Assembly: GCA_002368645.1 (NCBI GenBank)
Contig: DFEE01000014.1
Coordinates: 1-43,780 of the forward strand
DNA from: Bacteroidales bacterium UBA3810
Lineage (GTDB): Bacteria; Bacteroidota; Bacteroidia; Bacteroidales; Paludibacteraceae
Length of the DNA: 43,780 bases
Direction of reading: 5' to 3'
Made by a program: the position numbers and the translations under genes. Below the pieces are notes generated by a model. It was not told the DNA's origin. It was given only the letters and a program-made list of their open reading frames with translations, and searched no databases. Shown piece after piece: positions 39,992 to 43,780 of this stretch (position 1 is its first letter; each line of letters starts with the position of its first letter).

Positions 39992-41485
39992 TTACTCGAA
40001 CCGGATGTTCGCACGGCGGTTGAGCGCCCTTCCTTCACGGGTGGCGTTGTCGGCTACGGGTTCGGTCTGACCCTTGGACTCGCAACGGATCTGTCCGGCG
40101 GGCACACCGTTCTTAACCATGTAGTCACGCAGAGACTCCGCACGCTTCATACCGAAGTAGTTGAGGTTCTGCTCGGCGTCACCGGTATTGTCGGTGTGAC
40201 CGGTGATGACGATCTTCATCGAGGGGTCGGCAGCCATCACGTGGCATATCTCATCCACGACAGCCTGCTCGCCCTCCCGGAAGTGCATGTCCGCTCCGGC
40301 TATGTCGAAGTGCACGGTAACCGACTCGCCTTGGTTCTTGAGGGCGGCGATTCGTGCCTTCTCTGTCGCTATACGCGCTGCCTCGGCTTCCTGTGCCGCT
40401 TGCTCGGCGGCGATGCGTGCATTCTCCGCAGCGGCTCTCTCGCGGGCTACACGCTCCTGCTCGGCTTTGATAGCGGCAATACGTGCGTTCTCTGCCTCGG
40501 CAGCAGCGATAGAGTCGGCTTTGGCTTGGGTCTCGGCGGCAGCAATAGAGTCGCTGACTGCCATCTCGCGTGCCAGACGCTCCGCCTCGGCTTTCGACTT
40601 TTTACTTTCGACTTTCGACTTATTATCGCCCCAACCGAAGTCGATAGCTATCTTCACACCGGCACGGATGAGATTCGCCTTGCCCGTCTCGTTGGAGTCG
40701 AACGTACCGCGGTAGTCGATCTTGGAGGGGTCGGTGGCGTTGATCATGATCATCTCCTCCGTCTTGGCTCCGCCCAAGAGGTTGGTGAAACCATAGCCGG
40801 CATAGAGACCGAAGTACATGCCCCAGTGGTCATTCATGGCTACGCGGAAACCGAGGTCGGCAATGACCGATCCGCCCACCTTCGCGCGGTTGTTCCATTT
40901 AGCGTCCTGCGTGGTAGTATAGGTGCTGAAGCCGTGCTCCGGCATGTTCTCGATAGCGTAGTTACCGATTGCCGGGAAGACGCCCGTTGTGCTGTAGCTG
41001 CCGCCCTTGGCGAGATACTTGCCGTACAGAGGCAGGTCGAGCGCGAGACCCACACCGCCGATGAAGGCGGCGCGGTCGTTGAGTTTCTTGCGGAAGAGCA
41101 CCTCTACCGGGATGGAGAGATAGCCGATGTTCTGCCGCTCCACGAAGTTGTTGAAACCCGTGGTGAGGTTATACGGTGTGTTGGGGTTGGACGGGTGCGT
41201 CAGACCCGTGGTCACTTCGTTCCAGTTATACGTCGCATACGCGTTCGCCCAAGAGAACTGAGCACCTACGCCCAGACCGACGGTCTTGTTGAAGAAACGA
41301 CCGTAGTGCAGACCGGCGTCGAAGCCGAAGCCCAGACCCTGTGTGCCGTTAGCCGGCTTGTACAACGCAGAGTTCAGACCACCGCCGAAGTTAACACCGA
41401 TGTAGTTGTCATGCTCGCTTTGCTGAGCTACGGCTGTCAAAGCAATGCTCGCTGCAACAATGGTAAGAAAATACTTTGTTTTCAT
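39992..41485 (-). CDS. OmpA-family outer-membrane protein with Ala-rich linker
   Basis: This 497-residue protein has a signal peptide ending TAVAQ, an outer-membrane beta-barrel (about 22-285), a charged Ala/Glu/Arg linker (about 290-385) with repeated AAEAENARIAA-like units, and a C-terminal OmpA peptidoglycan-binding domain (VTVHFDIAGADMHF, ITGHTDNTGD, LNRRANIRFE). It would tie the outer membrane to the wall. Inside the linker, KSKVESKKSKAEAE is coded by a repeat of CTTTCGACTT-type sequence (40591-40624) like that seen elsewhere in the window. No consensus promoter is visible upstream; a GATTTAG / CTAAATC inverted repeat lies at 41526-41547. Confidence 0.9.
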   Translation of the reverse strand: MKTKYFLTIVAASIALTAVAQQSEHDNYIGVNFGGGLNSALYKPANGTQGLGFGFDAGLHYGRFFNKTVGLGVGAQFSWANAYATYNWNEVTTGLTHPSNPNTPYNLTTGFNNFVERQNIGYLSIPVEVLFRKKLNDRAAFIGGVGLALDLPLYGKYLAKGGSYSTTGVFPAIGNYAIENMPEHGFSTYTTTQDAKWNNRAKVGGSVIADLGFRVAMNDHWGMYFGLYAGYGFTNLLGGAKTEEMIMINATDPSKIDYRGTFDSNETGKANLIRAGVKIAIDFGWGDNKSKVESKKSKAEAERLAREMAVSDSIAAAETQAKADSIAAAEAENARIAAIKAEQERVARERAAAENARIAAEQAAQEAEAARIATEKARIAALKNQGESVTVHFDIAGADMHFREGEQAVVDEICHVMAADPSMKIVITGHTDNTGDAEQNLNYFGMKRAESLRDYMVKNGVPAGQIRCESKGQTEPVADNATREGRALNRRANIRFE

Positions 41486-41560
41486 ATTGCTGTGTGTTTG
41501 TTGTTACTGATTTTTAGAAGTATTGGATTTAGAAAAAAACCTAAATCTACACCTCATGTA

Positions 41561-41679
41561 GTCTGTTGCCCTTGCGGGCTTTGTGTCTTAGCTTGCTTAA
41601 TCGTCCTTGTGAGCGAGCTCCCATGACGCTCAATCAACCTCCACACGCTTCGCGTAACAGCCTACATTCGGACATAAAC
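41561..41679. repeat. Left flanking inverted repeat of the GxxExxY gene
   Basis: This roughly 120-base segment resembles the reverse complement of 42180-42297. Shared blocks are GGACATAAAC (inner end, 41670-41679) and GCCCTTGCGGGCTTTGTG (outer end, 41568-41585). The spacing between blocks is also similar on the two sides. The 233-base gap 41486-41718 is otherwise without a gene. Confidence 0.45.
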
Positions 41680-41718
41680 ATAAAAAACAAGTCATTTACG
41701 ATTTAATCATTTTTCTCT

Positions 41719-42162
41719 TTAGAACATATACATCATTCCGTCTTGGGTGTCCAGGTAGTAGTGTTCTGCCTGGTCCATGGGCGGAGCGAAATTGTACAGG
41801 ATGCCTATTTGCTTGCCCGTCAGCCGCATGTAGTTCCATAACTGCTGACGATGCTCGGCTGCCAGTTTGTCCACCGCCTTGCACTCTACAAGGATATCAC
41901 CGTTGATGAGGAAATCCACATAGTGCTTATGCTGAATGGGCTTGCCGTGAAAGACTACCGTGAAGTAGTACTCACGCCGGTAAGGTATCTGCTGTTCATC
42001 CAAAAGAATTTGCAATGCGTCCTGATACATGTACTCATTGAGAAACGGACCGAGCTCGCGGTGAACCGCGGCACACGCACCGTTGATGGCATAGCAGCGC
42101 TGTTTGAGTTCTGCGCCCAATTCAGGGTGAACGTCCATTAGTCTTTTGAGCGTGTATTGCAT
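41719..42162 (-). CDS. GxxExxY family protein (PDDEXK_3-like)
   Basis: This 147-residue protein has the family core GPFLNEYMYQDAL (normally GPGLxExxY) and a nuclease-like YVDFLINGDILVECKAV, with an Asp and an ExK pair of PDDEXK type. A NYMRLTGKQIGILYNF stretch follows, as usual for the family. Such proteins are widespread in Bacteroidota and are often annotated as hypothetical. Nuclease activity has not been established to my knowledge. It stands alone between two gaps that carry inverted, GC-rich related segments, suggesting it may have moved as a unit. Confidence 0.8.
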   Translation of the reverse strand: MQYTLKRLMDVHPELGAELKQRCYAINGACAAVHRELGPFLNEYMYQDALQILLDEQQIPYRREYYFTVVFHGKPIQHKHYVDFLINGDILVECKAVDKLAAEHRQQLWNYMRLTGKQIGILYNFAPPMDQAEHYYLDTQDGMMYMF

Positions 42163-42179
42163 AACAAATTGTTTTGTAG

Positions 42180-42297
42180 GTTTATGTCCTTTGCTATTTG
42201 CTACTCCTTAGGAGTGTGATACAGGGCGGTAGGGCGGCTGGGATGCTTGCATACCGGGGCGCCATAGCGAACTGGAGCACAGAGCCCGCAGGGCAGC
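42180..42297. repeat. Right flanking inverted repeat of the GxxExxY gene
   Basis: This is the partner of the segment at 41561-41679, in opposite orientation. The inner block is GTTTATGTCC (42180-42189) and the outer block is CACAGAGCCCGCAGGGC (42278-42294). The 184-base gap 42163-42346 has no gene. An ACTCCTTAGGAGT palindrome lies at about 42203-42215. Confidence 0.45.
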
Positions 42298-42346
42298 AAA
42301 CAGCAAAGGGGTTTTTTATGTTTTTTTTCTTAAAAATACTTCACTT

Positions 42347-43780
42347 TTACTTCTTCATTACTTTGACTACGATGCCATCAACGGAGATCATGTAGTTGCC
42401 TTGAACGAAGCCGTCCATGCGGAGTTCCGTCTCATTACCCTCGAAGGTCGTGCGGAACATCTCGATTCCTACGGTATTGACTACGCGCAGGCTGTGGTTC
42501 CAGTTCTCCGAGTTTTCAATGGTCACCGTGGTGGAGTTAACAACCGGGTTCGGGAACGCCTTGACAGTTGCCTTCGGCTGCTGCTTGTCGGCGCCGTAGA
42601 GGGTCTCCATATCCGTCTGGCCACAGGTGTAGGTCGGTTCGCCGTTCATGGATGCCTTGACGAAGAACTCACCCGTCAGTTTGGCTCCGCCTTCCGGACG
42701 GTAGTAATGACCCGTAGCACCCGCTATCGGCTGCCATGCCTCCGAAGCGTCAGCACGGTGGTACCACTGGATGTCCGTGAAGCAGTTGCAGGTATCGACA
42801 AGGACGATGGTGTTCTCGAAGAGCGGTTTCACGTACGTCTCCGGCAGGTTCACATGGAACGTCACGGTGAACGGATTGGACTCCAGCCAGTCGAAGCGGC
42901 TGTCACGGAAGGTGACGGTCATCTGATAGTCACCCGTCGGCATATCCACAGGGATGTTGATTTCAATCGTACCGTCAGGACCAGAGATGGTGTAGTCGCC
43001 GTAGTTCACATCGGTGAAGCGGTTGTCCGCAAACTCGATCTTGTACTGGTCGGGGTTACCGCGGTTGAGGTGGTAACGCATATATACATGGTCGTCCAGA
43101 CAATAGCCGTATGCATAGACCTCGATACCTTCTTCTATCTGTGCCTCCTCGTCCTCTTTCTCGGTCTCGCCTTCCTCGGCAGGAATGAAGTCCTCGATGA
43201 TGACGCCCTCGGCAGTGAAGATATCGGATGTCGGAATGAGGTCGTAGTTAGCCAGCAGTGCTGCATCGCCCGTCAGCGTATAGTACAGCGTGATGGTCTT
43301 GTTCTCACCTACCGTAGCATCGCTGAACGAAGCAGTCGTCTCATGAGCGACAGCGTCATTGAGCTTGATGCCCTCCAGCTGACCGGCGTTCAGTACGACA
43401 GCATCGGTGTTGCCGTCCTCGATCTTGGCAATCTGTGCCTCGGCACCGACTACTTTGACTACAGTCTTGTTGACCGTCAGCGTACCATCGACGAAGGTGA
43501 TCGCGTAGTTGTCAGCCTCTACATCCTTCGGAGTGATCGCGTAGGTACCGATATACGAGCCCGGTGCGTAAACGCAGCTGTAGCCCTGTGTACCAAGCAG
43601 TACAGAGTTATCATCGGTACCGAGGAAGCCGTCATACGAAACGGTGAATTCCGGATGCTCATCGCCGTAGATCATCTCTTTATCATCCGCGGTGATGGTC
43701 AGCGGAGCCTTGGAGACAGTGAAGTCAACCGTCAGGGTGTCGATATAGTTGCCTACAAACGCTACGATAGCGGTGTAGTC
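42347..43780 (-). CDS. MBG/YDG-domain protein with T9SS sorting domain (5' end outside window)
   Basis: The frame is open to the window edge, so the ATG at 43675 is internal; about 477 C-terminal residues are visible. The first part is an MBG-type repeat (APLTITADDKEMIYGDEHP through NYAITFVDGTLTVNK), followed by a YDG-like domain (KVVGAEAQIAK through GDAALLANYDLIP). Next come an acidic Glu-rich linker, a beta domain and a C-terminal type-A sorting domain (AFPNPVVNSTTVTIEN through GNYMISVDGIVVKVMKK). Such proteins are exported by the type IX secretion system and act at the cell surface. Full length and ligand cannot be judged here. Confidence 0.85.
   Translation of the reverse strand, partial: DYTAIVAFVGNYIDTLTVDFTVSKAPLTITADDKEMIYGDEHPEFTVSYDGFLGTDDNSVLLGTQGYSCVYAPGSYIGTYAITPKDVEADNYAITFVDGTLTVNKTVVKVVGAEAQIAKIEDGNTDAVVLNAGQLEGIKLNDAVAHETTASFSDATVGENKTITLYYTLTGDAALLANYDLIPTSDIFTAEGVIIEDFIPAEEGETEKEDEEAQIEEGIEVYAYGYCLDDHVYMRYHLNRGNPDQYKIEFADNRFTDVNYGDYTISGPDGTIEINIPVDMPTGDYQMTVTFRDSRFDWLESNPFTVTFHVNLPETYVKPLFENTIVLVDTCNCFTDIQWYHRADASEAWQPIAGATGHYYRPEGGAKLTGEFFVKASMNGEPTYTCGQTDMETLYGADKQQPKATVKAFPNPVVNSTTVTIENSENWNHSLRVVNTVGIEMFRTTFEGNETELRMDGFVQGNYMISVDGIVVKVMKK

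Noticed and set aside
40196..41626. A 476-residue open frame on the plus strand opposite the OmpA-family gene
   Set aside because: It is antisense to a gene with a clear signal peptide, barrel and OmpA domain; its sequence is low-complexity and matches no family.
42198..42395. A 65-residue plus-strand open frame after the GxxExxY gene
   Set aside because: It is made of the GC-rich flanking repeat and a T-run; nothing in it looks like a protein domain.

Overview
The window looks like a Bacteroidota (Bacteroidales-type) chromosome segment, probably from a gut-associated or anaerobic organism. This is inferred from several things: a complete aerotolerance (Bat) operon of the Bacteroides kind, secreted proteins with type IX secretion-like C-terminal ends, many small lipoproteins, an OmpA protein with an alanine-rich linker, and six promoters that fit the Bacteroidota -33/-7 consensus exactly (TTTG, 20 nt, TAnnTTTG). 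I saw no tRNA, rRNA, CRISPR array, insertion sequence or phage gene.

Layout. 1-558 is the end of an acyl-ACP thioesterase, converging on a seven-gene minus-strand operon (7033 to 555): a lipoprotein, a RelA/SpoT-type alarmone synthetase, an APH/choline-kinase-like phosphotransferase, a MESH1-like alarmone hydrolase, a Cys-based Tyr/Ser phosphatase, a PreA-like flavoprotein, and a lipoprotein D-Ala-D-Ala dipeptidase. A lone membrane protein (7336-8028) ends in a bidirectional terminator. From 18967 down to 8080 a tightly packed minus-strand run carries dut, a TPR protein, a DUF4292 lipoprotein, an EnvC-like protein, an FKBP, a lipoprotein, rimM, a SpoU methyltransferase, glf, a C10 protease and a GH13 glycosidase. 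The last two share an unusual short C-terminal tail. A lipid kinase (19133-20023) and a DUF4301 / universal-stress-like / giant repeat-protein operon (20159-24850) diverge from overlapping promoters. Next come mltG with a HAD phosphatase (26646-24926) and the moxR-DUF58-batA-batB/C-batD-batE operon (35045-26820), in which batB and batC are one reading frame. On the plus strand dnaE (35311-39273) is followed by a small secreted protein. The right end holds an OmpA-family protein, a GxxExxY protein flanked by inverted repeats, and the C-terminal part of an MBG-domain, T9SS-exported protein that runs off the window.

The most distinctive observations are these. (1) A split alarmone synthetase/hydrolase pair shares an operon with a kinase-like protein and a phosphatase; the operon's PreA-like enzyme appears to lack the usual catalytic cysteine. 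(2) The promoters have an invariant 20-nt spacer, and two of them leave essentially no leader before dnaE and mltG. (3) Several dispersed intergenic repeats occur, including a 43-bp element present twice at 39/43 identity. (4) A minimal C-terminal tail is shared by two secreted hydrolases. (5) The BatB-BatC fusion still carries BatC's signal peptide in its middle.

All family assignments come from reading motifs in the translated sequence. No database search was run.
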